From NCBI GenBank assembly GCA_013695835.1, contig JACCZU010000103.1, positions 1 through 43,308 of the forward strand: 43,308 nt of DNA. Direction: 5' to 3'. This document shows, piece by piece, positions 17,433 through 25,531 of the stretch. The notes below the pieces were generated by a model. That model searched no databases, was not told the origin of the DNA, and saw nothing but the letters and a program-made list of their open reading frames with translations. The stretch's first letter is position 1. Every line of letters starts with the position of its first letter. The translations under genes were made by a program, and so were the position numbers. This DNA is from Candidatus Aridivita willemsiae (GTDB lineage: Bacteria > Actinomycetota > CADDZG01 > WHSQ01).

Positions 17433-18587
17433 TCAGGACCGCCGGGAGGTTGCTTCCGAAGCCCCAGCCTCGAGCGCCGTCGTCTTCCGGTCGAGTCGCC
17501 GGCCCCCTTGTTCCGAGGTCCCGCCGAGGCGGCCCCCTTGTTCCGAGGTCCCGCCGAGGCGGCCCCCTTTTTCCGAGGTCCCGCCGAGGCGGCCCCCTTT
17601 TTCCGAGGTCCCGCCGAGGCGGCCCCTTAACGCCGTACGGATGTCGTATACGGCCTCGTCCATGTCTTCGGCGGTGAAACCCGCCGCGAGCTCGTGACCC
17701 CCTCCGCCCTTGTCACGCGCTATCGCTGCGACGCTCACGGGGCCCTTCGACCGCATGCTTGCGCGGTAGGTGCCGTCGGGCTGCTCCTTGAACATCGCCG
17801 CAACGTCGGCTGCGCGCGTGGATCGCACGAGATCTATCAGCGTCTCGGTCGCGTCGAGGTCGACGCCGGTTGCCTCGAGATCCTCCAGCGTTATCCACGA
17901 GTAAACGAACCGTTCGGAGGGAAAGAGAGTGGCCCGCCCGAGCATGCGGCCCATCAGCTTGAGATAGCCGAAGGGCACGGACTCCCATATCTCCGAGGCT
18001 ATTGCAGGCGCAGGAACACCAAGGGCGAGAAGGTCCGCCCCCAAGCGCAGGGCTTCTGGCGAAGCGCTCGCGTACTGGAAACGTCCCGTATCGGTCACAA
18101 GTCCCGTGTAGAGGCAGGTTGCGATGTCACGATCGAGGTCGATGCCCACATCCTGGAGCAAGCGGACGACAAGCTCGGCCGTGGACGAGGCGCCGGGCAC
18201 CACCACATTGAACGTCCCAAAGTTGTCGTTGCCAGGGTGGTGGTCGATGTTGATGAGGCACTCACTTGCACGCGCTTGGTCCTCGAGACTGCCGAGCCGG
18301 TCTCCCGCCCCGCAGTCAAGGGCAAGCCACACCGGGGCCCGGGGGACCTCAGACGCTTGTACCAAAGTCTCCGCTCCCGGCAGAAATGCGTAGCTATCAG
18401 GAAGGCCGACGTCGTCTGAACCCCAGCTTGGCCAGGTCCTGGCACCGCTCTTGGCAAGCGCAAGCGAAGCCCCAAGAAGCGAGCCAAGGGCATCGCCATC
18501 GGGGTTCACATGGCAGACGATGGCAACTTCCGCAGGATCTCGGAGAACGGCAACGACGTCGTCCCAATCCTCAGCGTTGTAGCGCAT
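17433..18587 (-). CDS. nrnA: DHH/DHHA1 phosphoesterase, NrnA-like (oligoribonuclease/pAp phosphatase)
   Basis: A 384-residue DHH-family phosphoesterase that clears nano-RNA and dephosphorylates pAp. Metal-binding motifs are HVNPDGDALGS (His26, Asp30, Asp32), Asp91 in LALDCGAGD, and DHH at 115-117. The DHHA1 domain ends with GGGGHELAAGF. After it comes a tail of four 10-residue repeats (GRLGGTSEKG or GRLGGTSEQG) and about 20 more residues, unknown in the family and encoded by a 30-base tandem repeat. The ATG overlaps the rbfA stop by one base (TAATG). The nusA-infB-rbfA-nrnA-truB order is conserved. Confidence 0.93.
   Translation of the reverse strand: MRYNAEDWDDVVAVLRDPAEVAIVCHVNPDGDALGSLLGASLALAKSGARTWPSWGSDDVGLPDSYAFLPGAETLVQASEVPRAPVWLALDCGAGDRLGSLEDQARASECLINIDHHPGNDNFGTFNVVVPGASSTAELVVRLLQDVGIDLDRDIATCLYTGLVTDTGRFQYASASPEALRLGADLLALGVPAPAIASEIWESVPFGYLKLMGRMLGRATLFPSERFVYSWITLEDLEATGVDLDATETLIDLVRSTRAADVAAMFKEQPDGTYRASMRSKGPVSVAAIARDKGGGGHELAAGFTAEDMDEAVYDIRTALRGRLGGTSEKGGRLGGTSEKGGRLGGTSEQGGRLGGTSEQGGRRLDRKTTALEAGASEATSRRS
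17501..17636 (-). repeat. 30-bp tandem repeat in the nrnA 3' end (four full copies plus a part)
   Basis: The unit on the plus strand runs CCGCCGAGGCGGCCCCCTTG then TTCCGAGGTC. Copies begin at 17521, 17551, 17581 and 17611 (the last one cut at about 17630), with a partial copy before 17521. Copies differ only by G/T in the CTTGTTCC/CTTTTTCC segment, which changes Gln to Lys in the protein. Near-perfect identity points to recent expansion. Confidence 0.92.
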
Positions 18588-18961
18588 TACTCCTCCACAC
18601 CCTCGGCTGCGGCTTCCTGTGCCTCTTCGGCGTGGATCTTTCTCAGCAGCTCGTCGATCCGCTCAGCGGTGTCGGCGCCGCGGTCGAGATCGAATATGAG
18701 CTCGGGCGTGTACCTCAGACGCACTTGCTGCCCTAGCTCGGTACGCAGGTGAGGTGCTGCACTGGCGAGGCCTGCCATGGTCTGCTCCTTGTCTTCCGCC
18801 GTGCCCAATACCGAGACGAACACGCGCGCTTGCTGCAGGTCGGGCGTCATCCGCACCGCCGTCACCGTGGTGAAGCCGACACGTGGGTCCTTGAGTCTTT
18901 GAATCGACTCTCCGAGGACTTCACGCGTCAGCTCTTGTGCCTTGGCAATGCGCTGGCTCAA
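18587..18961 (-). CDS. rbfA: Ribosome-binding factor A
   Basis: A 124-residue KH-fold protein needed for 16S rRNA maturation and 30S assembly in the cold. Family features are the opening RIAKAQELTREVLGESIQRLKDPRVG, then VTAVRMTPDLQQARVFVSVLG and LRYTPELIFDLDRG. The tail is acidic (EEAQEAAAEGVEE). The start is a TTG with GAGCGGA close upstream. It lies between DUF503 and nrnA, 47 bases after the former. Confidence 0.93.
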   Translation of the reverse strand: MSQRIAKAQELTREVLGESIQRLKDPRVGFTTVTAVRMTPDLQQARVFVSVLGTAEDKEQTMAGLASAAPHLRTELGQQVRLRYTPELIFDLDRGADTAERIDELLRKIHAEEAQEAAAEGVEE

Positions 18962-19008
18962 GTCCGCTCACCTTGCCCTGGTTCTGAGGGTCCCCACAGC
19001 AATTCTCT

Positions 19009-19317
19009 TCATAGGTCATCCATCGCGACGATCTCGATGGATCGCTCGACTATCTCGGCGCCGTCGACGGCCGCCGACCCAATCGCCTTCTCGACCTCTT
19101 GCAGGACCTTCCGGCAATGCCCCGTGGATTCGGACACGCAACTGACTCCAAGAGCCGCGCGCTGCCACAGGTTCTGATACGCGACCTCGGCGATTGACAC
19201 GTTGAACCTATTCTGCACCCCAGCAACCACCCGCCGGAGCACCTGCCGCTTTGCCTTGAGTGACCTGCTCGCTGGGATGAACAGCTCGAAGCGGGCGAGG
19301 CCGACGAACATCCCCAT
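19009..19317 (-). CDS. DUF503 family protein (YlxP-like)
   Basis: A 102-residue protein of the DUF503 family, found between infB and rbfA in many Gram-positive bacteria and suspected to act in ribosome or RNA metabolism. Signatures are SLKAKRQVLRRVVAGVQNRFNVSIAEV near residues 19-45 and the alanine-glycine segment ALGVSCVS. The ATG has GAGGTGACTG just upstream and lies 21 bases after the infB stop. No catalytic motif is apparent. Confidence 0.88.
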   Translation of the reverse strand: MGMFVGLARFELFIPASRSLKAKRQVLRRVVAGVQNRFNVSIAEVAYQNLWQRAALGVSCVSESTGHCRKVLQEVEKAIGSAAVDGAEIVERSIEIVAMDDL

Positions 19318-19338
19318 CAGTCACCTCGCCGGCCGGAG

Positions 19339-21465
19339 TTAGCGACTTACCTCTTGGACATCGAAGGCTTGGATGATGTCGCCTTCCTTGATGTCCTGAA
19401 AGCCCTCGAGTCCGATGCCGCATTCGAATCCCGCAGCCACTTCACGAGCATCGTCTTTGAAGCGCTTGAGCGACGAGATGTTCGTTTCATAGATGATCGT
19501 CCCGTCGCGCACAAGCCGGGCACGGCCGTTCCTGCGAATAAGCCCTTCGAGCACCATGCACCCTGCGATGACGCCGCTTCGGGGAACCCTGAAGATGGCG
19601 CGGACCTCAGCTTGGCCAAGCGGCACCTCCTGCGTCTCTGGGCCGAGCAGGCCGCGGGCCGCGTTCTCGATGTCCTGAACCGCCTGATAGATCACTCGAT
19701 AAGTGCGGATGTCGACGCCCCCGGCCTCGGCCAGAGCCCGAGCGGCTGCATTGGCGACGACGTTGAATCCGATCACGATTGCATCGGAAGCCTGGGCGAG
19801 CGTGACGTCGTTCTCGGTGATACCCCCTACGCCCTTTCGGATCACGCTCAGCTTCACAAGGCTCTGATCCATCTTGGAGAGCTGATCGTCGAGCGCCCCA
19901 AGCGAACCCTGCACGTCGGCTTTGACCAGAAGGTTGAGCTCGGGAATCTCACCCTCTCTTGTCGCGGCAAGCAGCGTCGTAAGCGATGCCCGCCGGCTCG
20001 AAACGAGCTCGGCCGCGCGCCATTGCTGCTCGCGTTCACCCGCGATCGCACGCGCCTCACGCTCATCGGCGAGGGACTGGAACTCATCGCCTGCCGCAGG
20101 AATCGATTGCCACCCGAGCACCTGAACCGGCTGGCCCGGCGTGGCTTGCTCGACCCTGTCCCCGTTCTCATCCAACATGGCGCGCACCCTGCCCCACACG
20201 GCTCCGGCGACCACGGGATCGCCCAGATAAAGGGTCCCCCTCCTGACCAGGACGGTCGCGACCGGACCTCGGCCTCTGTCGAGATGGGCCTCTATGACCA
20301 CGCCGCGGGCATCGGTGTTGGGGTTGGCCCTGAGATCGAGCCGGACATCCGCGGTGAGGAGAATGTTCTCGAGAAGGCTGTCGAGGTTCGTGCGCTCCCT
20401 AGCAGAGACGTCGACAAAGATCGTGTCGCCGCCCCACTCCTCAGGGAGGAGCCCTCGGTCGGAGAGTTGCTGGCGCACCCTGGCGGGATCAGCCTCAGGG
20501 CGGTCGATCTTGTTGACTGCGACGACTATCGGTACCCTCGCGGCGCGCGCGTGGTCGATGGCTTCGATCGTTTGGGGCATGACTCCGTCGTCCGCTGCGA
20601 CAACGAGCACGGCGATGTCCGTGACCTGGGCGCCGCGCGCCCTCATGGCCGTGAATGCCTCGTGGCCGGGCGTGTCTATGAAAGTCAGCTCGCGGCCTTC
20701 AAAGTTGATCTGATAGGCGCCGATGTGTTGCGTGATCCCGCCCGCCTCGCCAGCGGCGACGTCCGTTTCACGAATCGCATCGAGGATGGCCGTCTTGCCG
20801 TGATCGACGTGGCCCATGACCGTGACGACGGGAGCTCGGGGAACGAGCTCGCCCTCATCGCCGGCGGGCTCGGGGACATCTTCGTCCTTGAGGACCTCGG
20901 CTTCGCCGGGGTCGACCACCTGCAGCGGTATGCCGAACTCGACGCCGAGGAGCTCTACTGCCTCATCGCTCATCGACTGCGTAACCGTGACCATCTCACC
21001 AAGCCCCAACAGGATCTTGACGATCTCGGCGGGAGGACGGCCGATCTTTTCGGACAGGTCTCTGACCGTGATACCTCGGTTGATCCTGAGGGCAGCCACG
21101 GCGGACGCCGGTTCGCTCTGGGTCCCGGGCGCGACCGGATCGAAACCGGGCTCGGCGGCGGGGGCAGCCGCGGCCTGCTCCTCGCTCCCGGGCGGCTCGG
21201 CGACGACGACCTCAGCGATATCGCGGTCCTCCGGCGCCCCCGCATGCTCTTCTGATCCGGCGGGAGTTTCGGCAGGGGCATCCGTCGCACCGGCGGCCGG
21301 AGCCAACCCGTTCCCGAGCTCGTGGCGCACACGGTCGGCGAGCGACTCGTCGATCGTCGATGAGTGGCTCTTGGCCGGCTCGCCGATGGACTCGAGATGC
21401 GAAAGGACTTCCTTGGAAGTCAACCCAAGCTCTTTGGCGACCTCATGGACCCTTGGCCTAGCCAT
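19339..21465 (-). CDS. infB: Translation initiation factor IF-2
   Basis: A 708-residue GTPase that places initiator tRNA on the ribosome. The N-terminal helical module [20 protein letters not shown] is at 5-24, followed by an acidic Ala/Glu linker and the IF2-N domain near 125-175. The G domain has GHVDHGKT (218-225), DTPGHEAF and NKIDRPEA. Domains II to IV run to the C-terminus. It is shorter than in Streptomyces or mycobacteria because the linker is brief. The ATG has AGGAAGCA in front. The usual ylxR gene between nusA and infB is absent; the 135-base gap has no gene. Confidence 0.96.
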   Translation of the reverse strand: MARPRVHEVAKELGLTSKEVLSHLESIGEPAKSHSSTIDESLADRVRHELGNGLAPAAGATDAPAETPAGSEEHAGAPEDRDIAEVVVAEPPGSEEQAAAAPAAEPGFDPVAPGTQSEPASAVAALRINRGITVRDLSEKIGRPPAEIVKILLGLGEMVTVTQSMSDEAVELLGVEFGIPLQVVDPGEAEVLKDEDVPEPAGDEGELVPRAPVVTVMGHVDHGKTAILDAIRETDVAAGEAGGITQHIGAYQINFEGRELTFIDTPGHEAFTAMRARGAQVTDIAVLVVAADDGVMPQTIEAIDHARAARVPIVVAVNKIDRPEADPARVRQQLSDRGLLPEEWGGDTIFVDVSARERTNLDSLLENILLTADVRLDLRANPNTDARGVVIEAHLDRGRGPVATVLVRRGTLYLGDPVVAGAVWGRVRAMLDENGDRVEQATPGQPVQVLGWQSIPAAGDEFQSLADEREARAIAGEREQQWRAAELVSSRRASLTTLLAATREGEIPELNLLVKADVQGSLGALDDQLSKMDQSLVKLSVIRKGVGGITENDVTLAQASDAIVIGFNVVANAAARALAEAGGVDIRTYRVIYQAVQDIENAARGLLGPETQEVPLGQAEVRAIFRVPRSGVIAGCMVLEGLIRRNGRARLVRDGTIIYETNISSLKRFKDDAREVAAGFECGIGLEGFQDIKEGDIIQAFDVQEVSR

Positions 21466-21600
21466 TGCTTCCTTTCTTCAGAATGCGCTCTTGTATTTGG
21501 GGTGATGCGCCTCCCGTTCGGCCCGATCGGATTGGCTCCCTGAGCCGTCCTGCAGGGCGAGTAGTGAGCGCGCTAATAACACTCGATCTTAGTCGCGGCG

Positions 21601-22806
21601 CTACCCTCCCACGCCCGGCGTCGCCGAGGCCTCGGTTGGGGCGGTGGGGCGCTCGGCCTCCGGCCCTTGGGCGTCGGGTTCGGAGGCGTCGGGTTCGGAG
21701 GCGTCGGGTTCGGAGGCGTCGGGTTCGGAGGTGTCGGGTTCGGAGGTGTCGGGTTGAGGGGCGTCGGGTTCGGGGGCGTCGGCCGCAGCGGCAGCAGCAG
21801 CCTCCTGGGCCTCCCTGCGAACCTGCGTCTCGGACTTTATGTCGACCCTCAAGCCCGTGAGCCTCGCCGACAGCCTTGCGTTTTGCCCCTCCTTGCCGAT
21901 GGCAAGAGAGAGCTGATAGTCGGGCACGATCACGAGCGCCGTCCCCCCCTCGGCCACGACCTTCACCTGCTTGACTTTGGCAGGAGACAGGGCATTTGCG
22001 ACGAACTCCTCGACTCCCTCAGTCCACTTGATGATGTCGATCTTTTCGCCCCTCAGCTCGTTCATCACCATGCGCACGCGCGAGCCCTTGGCGCCGACAC
22101 AGGCCCCCACCGGGTCCACGTTTCTGTCGTTCGAGGCGACTGCGATCTTCGTCCTGTGCCCCGGCTCGCGTGCGACCGCCTTGATCTCGACGATCGAATC
22201 AAGGATCTCGGGGACCTCGAGCTCGAACAGGCGCTTTATCAGGCCAGGATGAGTTCGAGACACGATGATCTGGGGGCCCCTGATGGACTTCCTGACCTCG
22301 ACGATGTAGGCCTTGAGGCGAGCCCCGTGCTCATAGCGCTCGTGGGGGATCTGCTCGGACGGTGGCATCAGCGCTTCGGTCTTGCCGAGATCCAGGATCG
22401 TGTAGCGATGATCATGCTGCTGAACGATGCCGGTGACGATGTCGCCCTCGCGCCCTGCATACTCACCGAAGGTGATATCGCGCTCTGCCTCCCTAAGTCT
22501 TTGGAGGATGACCTGCTTCGCCGTCTGCGCAGCTATTCGCCCGAAATCGGCGGGCGTGTCCACCCACTCCTTCGTGACGCTCGTCTCCTCGGTGTCGTAA
22601 TCGAACTCGAGCTCCTGCGCGTAGAGGGTGACCTCGCCGGTCTCTCTTGCCAAGGTCGCGCGCGCACCCCTAGTCGGATCCTCCTGCAGATTCAAGACGC
22701 GCAGATAGGCCTGCGCCAGAGCACCCTCGATCGCTCCGACTACCGTGTCGAAGGACACGCCTCTCTCGCGCTCGAGCTGGCGCAGGGACTCCATGTCAAT
22801 GTTCAT
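21601..22806 (-). CDS. nusA: Transcription termination/antitermination protein NusA
   Basis: A 401-residue RNA polymerase partner that modulates pausing, termination and antitermination. An N-terminal RNAP-binding domain (1-125), an S1 domain near 130-200 (REGDIVTGIVQQHDHRYTILDLG) and two KH domains near 200-340 (GACVGAKGSRVRMVMNELRGE; LAIGKEGQNARLSARL) are all present. The last 60 residues are a low-complexity acidic tail built of EPDAS/EPDTS units from a 15-base repeat. rimP precedes it by 26 bases. Confidence 0.95.
   Translation of the reverse strand: MNIDMESLRQLERERGVSFDTVVGAIEGALAQAYLRVLNLQEDPTRGARATLARETGEVTLYAQELEFDYDTEETSVTKEWVDTPADFGRIAAQTAKQVILQRLREAERDITFGEYAGREGDIVTGIVQQHDHRYTILDLGKTEALMPPSEQIPHERYEHGARLKAYIVEVRKSIRGPQIIVSRTHPGLIKRLFELEVPEILDSIVEIKAVAREPGHRTKIAVASNDRNVDPVGACVGAKGSRVRMVMNELRGEKIDIIKWTEGVEEFVANALSPAKVKQVKVVAEGGTALVIVPDYQLSLAIGKEGQNARLSARLTGLRVDIKSETQVRREAQEAAAAAAADAPEPDAPQPDTSEPDTSEPDASEPDASEPDASEPDAQGPEAERPTAPTEASATPGVGG
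21669..21782 (-). repeat. 15-bp tandem repeat coding the NusA acidic tail
   Basis: The plus-strand unit GGCGTCGGGTTCGGA recurs about seven times with few changes. On the coding strand it yields repeated SEPDA or SEPDT pentapeptides. The first copies are nearly identical and the outer ones diverged (QP, AP variants), typical of slippage-driven growth of a disordered tail. Confidence 0.85.
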
Positions 22807-22832
22807 CGCAAAGGCCTTTCCTCTTTGTCACG

Positions 22833-23297
22833 CTATCGATTCCACTCGAAGATCGTCCTCGCCGACTTGATCTCGCCGTAGGAGACCTCGATCTGGCCCG
22901 CTTCGGCGTCCAGCTTGACGGTCTCGCCGGTGGCCTCTTTCACAACGCCGTCAATCCTGTGGCTTCCAGCGACCAGCCGCTGTTTGGTCTTGACCGTCAC
23001 CTTCTTGCCGACGGACGAAGCGAAGTGCTCCGGCCTCCTCAGGGACCGTTCGAGCCCCGGTGACGACACCTCAAGCGTGTAACGTCCCGCAATCGGATCC
23101 CTGAGGTCGAGCCCGCGCGAGATCTCCTCGGCAACCTCGGTCACGGTGTCTAGATCGATCCCGCCCTCGGTCGCATCGACCATCACTCGCACCACGCCGC
23201 TGCCGCTCCCCGAGGCCATCTCGACGTCCCACAACCGCAGCGACCGGCGCCGGACGACAGCCTCGGCAAGGTCCCTGACCTCATCGAGCCCGCCCAT
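22833..23297 (-). CDS. rimP: Ribosome maturation factor RimP
   Basis: A 154-residue protein for 30S maturation. The N-terminal domain has LRLWDVEMASGSGSGVVRVMVDATEGGIDLDTVTEVAEEIS-type sequence ending at the signature YTLEVSSPGLERSLRRPEHF. The C-terminal SH3-like half has KVTVKTKQR and GEIKSARTIFEW. The ATG at 23295-23297 has GAGGAG seven bases upstream; the GTG one codon earlier is an alternative. It heads the rimP-nusA-infB block and diverges from the bL37 gene. Confidence 0.94.
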   Translation of the reverse strand: MGGLDEVRDLAEAVVRRRSLRLWDVEMASGSGSGVVRVMVDATEGGIDLDTVTEVAEEISRGLDLRDPIAGRYTLEVSSPGLERSLRRPEHFASSVGKKVTVKTKQRLVAGSHRIDGVVKEATGETVKLDAEAGQIEVSYGEIKSARTIFEWNR

Positions 23298-23351
23298 CAC
23301 CCTCCTCCTCGAGTCTCGGCCTGCGCCCTTGGCTACCCGCTGTTCACAAGT

Positions 23352-23374
23352 AAGCCCCTCGGGTCGAGGGGCTT
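23352..23374. promoter_or_regulatory. Perfect 10-bp inverted repeat between rimP and the bL37 gene
   Basis: AAGCCCCTCG, loop GGT, CGAGGGGCTT. It lies 55 bases upstream of the rimP start and 160 bases upstream of the plus-strand bL37 gene. No T run follows on either strand, so it is more likely a leader hairpin of rimP or an operator than a terminator. A second weaker inverted repeat, CCTTTT/AAAAGG, is at 23423-23443 in the AT-richer part, where promoters probably lie. Confidence 0.5.
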
Positions 23375-23534
23375 GGTCTTTCAGGACCTCCGGTTCTTGG
23401 CTCCCGCATCCAAAACTTCGTGCCTTTTATCGAGTCCAAAAGGATATCACGCCGGTTGCTCCGCCCCTGGGCGCCGGTCGGTCATGATGGGGGGCACCTC
23501 GACGCCCGCTCGACACCCGGAGGGATCACCCGAC

Positions 23535-23618
23535 ATGGCTAAGAAGGCACGGAAGCGGCGTAATCGCCGCAAGAACAAGGCGAACCACGGCAAGCGACCC
23601 AACGCCGGCCGGGGCTGA
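23535..23618 (+). CDS. 50S ribosomal protein bL37 (27 residues)
   Basis: A very short, highly basic protein, MAKKARKRRNRRKNKANHG followed by KRPNAGRG. The NHGKRPN ending matches what I recall of the tiny actinobacterial large-subunit protein bL37 seen in mycobacterial ribosome structures. The ATG has GGAGG 11 bases upstream. It is the only plus-strand gene between 1 and 36 kb, lying back to back with rimP. A strong hairpin (23628-23651) follows the stop. The longer open frame upstream is not supported. I am sure of the gene and fairly sure of the name. Confidence 0.85.
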   Translation: MAKKARKRRNRRKNKANHGKRPNAGRG

Positions 23619-23627
23619 TAACCAATG

Positions 23628-23651
23628 GGCGCTGGACGGGAGTCCGGCGCC
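23628..23651. terminator. Hairpin between converging genes, probable two-way terminator
   Basis: GGCGCTGGAC, loop GGGA, GTCCGGCGCC: a 10-bp stem with one G-T pair. It sits nine bases past the bL37 stop and 21 bases past the end of the converging minus-strand gene at 23673. No T tract follows on either side, common for GC-rich actinobacterial hairpins. Confidence 0.55.
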
Positions 23652-23672
23652 GGGCTTAACGCCGTGGCCTCG

Positions 23673-24278
23673 CTAGATGCTGGTTGAAGCCACTTCGAAG
23701 GAATTGATGACCTCACGCATTGCCGGGAGATCGTCCGCCGTGTCATCGAGCGTCCTGAAAGCGATCACTGCGTAGTTTCGATCCGAACCCTCCACCGTGG
23801 CGGCAACGAAAACCAGCTCAACGCCCTCGTCGTTGGTCGCAGTCCCCCGGCGAACCAGGGACTTGACGCCGCCGAGCTCCCTGAAGCCTGCGCCCAACAG
23901 CTCGACGTTGTCGTAACTCTTGGACAAAAGCTCAAGGAGCCGGTCCCTGCGGGCGGTTAGTCTGGACGACCCGTACCCGAACGTGACGCGCACGTCGCCT
24001 TCGGGATTGACAACATAGGACACCGCCCCGTCGTGGTTGACATCCCAGTCGGGGGGGAAATGGAAGCCGTAGTCGGCTTCGGCGTTGGTGGCGCTCTCGG
24101 TAGCGTGAAGGTAGCTTGGTTCGGGGGCGGCGGAGGGCTCGTCGGTCGGTGGTGTCTGAGCGCTCGGTCCAACGAGGCCACCCAACAGAACGCCCGCACC
24201 CACCGCGGTTCCCACCACGAGGCCGACCGCGACGAGGCTCCCGATCACCTTCGCCCATCGTCTAAGCAGGCGCCCCAT
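23673..24278 (-). CDS. Membrane-anchored protein of unknown function
   Basis: About 201 residues from the ATG at 24276-24278, which has AGGAAGG eight bases upstream. A GTG 39 bases earlier is possible. The N-terminus is GRLLRRWAKVIG then a Gly/Val-rich membrane span (about 10-38), so the C-terminal part is outside the membrane. A Pro/Thr/Ser/Glu linker leads to a domain starting at DYGFHFPPDWDVNHDG, containing VNPEGDVRVTFGYG and ending INSFEV. That pattern resembles small exported domains such as PsbP-like or DUF1795 folds (weak guess). It follows ispG and converges on the bL37 gene. Confidence 0.72.
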   Translation of the reverse strand: MGRLLRRWAKVIGSLVAVGLVVGTAVGAGVLLGGLVGPSAQTPPTDEPSAAPEPSYLHATESATNAEADYGFHFPPDWDVNHDGAVSYVVNPEGDVRVTFGYGSSRLTARRDRLLELLSKSYDNVELLGAGFRELGGVKSLVRRGTATNDEGVELVFVAATVEGSDRNYAVIAFRTLDDTADDLPAMREVINSFEVASTSI

Positions 24279-24336
24279 GCCCCCCGCCTTCCTTTCTTTC
24301 TGTCCAGAATTTACCACAGGAGCAATGCTAGACGGC

Positions 24337-25530
24337 TTAGGAGGTCTTCGGCGGGCCCATGCCTATCGACATCGTCGGAGCACGCCTGCCGGCACCGACG
24401 ACGACGGTGGCCGCACCGTTGCCCCCGGTCGCTCCGTCCTCGACGGCGTCGCTTCGTATCTCAGCCGCAACGCGCTCGGCCTCTGCCAGAAGGGACTCGA
24501 CGAGCTTGTCGTGGGGCACCCAACCGATCTGCTTGCCCTTCGAGAAAAGCAGCCCGCGCCCAGGGCCGGCCGCTATCCCGATGTCGGCATCGCGCGCTTC
24601 GCCGGGCCCGTTGACCTCGCATCCCATGACTGCGATCTGCATCGGAGGCAGATCCATCTTCTCGATGGCGCTTTCGACCTCGTTGGCGAGCGCGAACACG
24701 TCGAGCTCGGCGCGCCCGCACGAGGGGCAGGCGACGAGGTCGAAGCCTTCGTTGCGCAGTCCGAGTGTCTTCAGGATCTGCTTGCCGACTTTGACCTCTT
24801 CAACCGGGTCCGCAGTCAACGACACTCTGATCGTGTCGCCGATCCCCTCGGCCAGGAGGGTCCCGATGCCGATGGCCGACTTCACGATGCCCTGTTTGGG
24901 CGTGCCGGCCTCCGTCACGCCGAGGTGAAGGGGCGCGTCGGTTTCGTTTGCGAGCAGCCTGTACGCGGAGATCATCTCGGCCACGTTTTGGTGCTTGACC
25001 GAGATCTTGATGTCCCTGAAGCCGTGTTCTTCGAGCAACCCGATCTCGTGCCGCGCGCTCTCGACGAGGGCCTCCGCGGTCGGCCGTCCGTGCTTGGCGA
25101 TCAGCTTCTTGTCGAGGGAACCGGCATTGACACCGATTCGGATCGGGATGTTTCGCTCTCGCGCTGCGTCTGCCACCTCTTTGATGTGCTTCGGGTTACG
25201 CATGTTGCCGGGATTGAGCCGCAGGCCGTGCACGCCGGCCTCGAGCGCCATCATGGCGAGCCTCACGGAGAAGTGAATGTCGGCGATTATCGGGACGCCG
25301 CCTTCCTTCACGATGAGAGGAAGGGCGAGCGCGTCGCCCTCGTGGGGAACCGCAACTCGCACTATGTCGGCGCCCTGAGTGGCAAGCTCGTGAACCTGAA
25401 TGAGCGTCGCCTGAACATCGTCGGTCTTCGTAGTCGTCATGGACTGTATCGAGACCGGCGCGCCGCCCCCAACGGGCACGGAGCCAACAGAGATCCTGCG
25501 AGTCGCCCTCCGTTCAAATGCCGCTTGCAT
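24337..25530 (-). CDS. ispG: (E)-4-hydroxy-3-methylbut-2-enyl-diphosphate synthase
   Basis: A 397-residue iron-sulfur enzyme (GcpE) of the MEP isoprenoid pathway. Signatures are VSIQSMTTTKTDDVQAT, ADIHFSVRLA, LRLNPGNM and the cluster cysteines in ACPSCGR plus GCEVNGPGEA near the C-terminus. It is 397 residues, the short bacterial form. The ATG is one base after the rseP stop. The tail ends in an Ala/Gly-rich segment. rseP-ispG is conserved, but dxr, usually just upstream of rseP, is not here. Confidence 0.95.
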   Translation of the reverse strand: MQAAFERRATRRISVGSVPVGGGAPVSIQSMTTTKTDDVQATLIQVHELATQGADIVRVAVPHEGDALALPLIVKEGGVPIIADIHFSVRLAMMALEAGVHGLRLNPGNMRNPKHIKEVADAARERNIPIRIGVNAGSLDKKLIAKHGRPTAEALVESARHEIGLLEEHGFRDIKISVKHQNVAEMISAYRLLANETDAPLHLGVTEAGTPKQGIVKSAIGIGTLLAEGIGDTIRVSLTADPVEEVKVGKQILKTLGLRNEGFDLVACPSCGRAELDVFALANEVESAIEKMDLPPMQIAVMGCEVNGPGEARDADIGIAAGPGRGLLFSKGKQIGWVPHDKLVESLLAEAERVAAEIRSDAVEDGATGGNGAATVVVGAGRRAPTMSIGMGPPKTS

Positions 25531-25531
25531 C

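Noticed and set aside
17501-17640. 30-bp repeats as a CRISPR array
   Set aside because: The units follow one another with no unique spacers and are in frame in nrnA; no cas gene is near.
19354-21255. 633-codon open frame antisense to infB
   Set aside because: A shadow of high GC content: it lies wholly inside infB on the other strand, has no homology I can see and no ribosome-binding site.
21667-22881. 404-codon open frame antisense to nusA and rimP with Gly-rich repeats
   Set aside because: Its repeats are just the other strand of the NusA tail repeat; nusA is certain.
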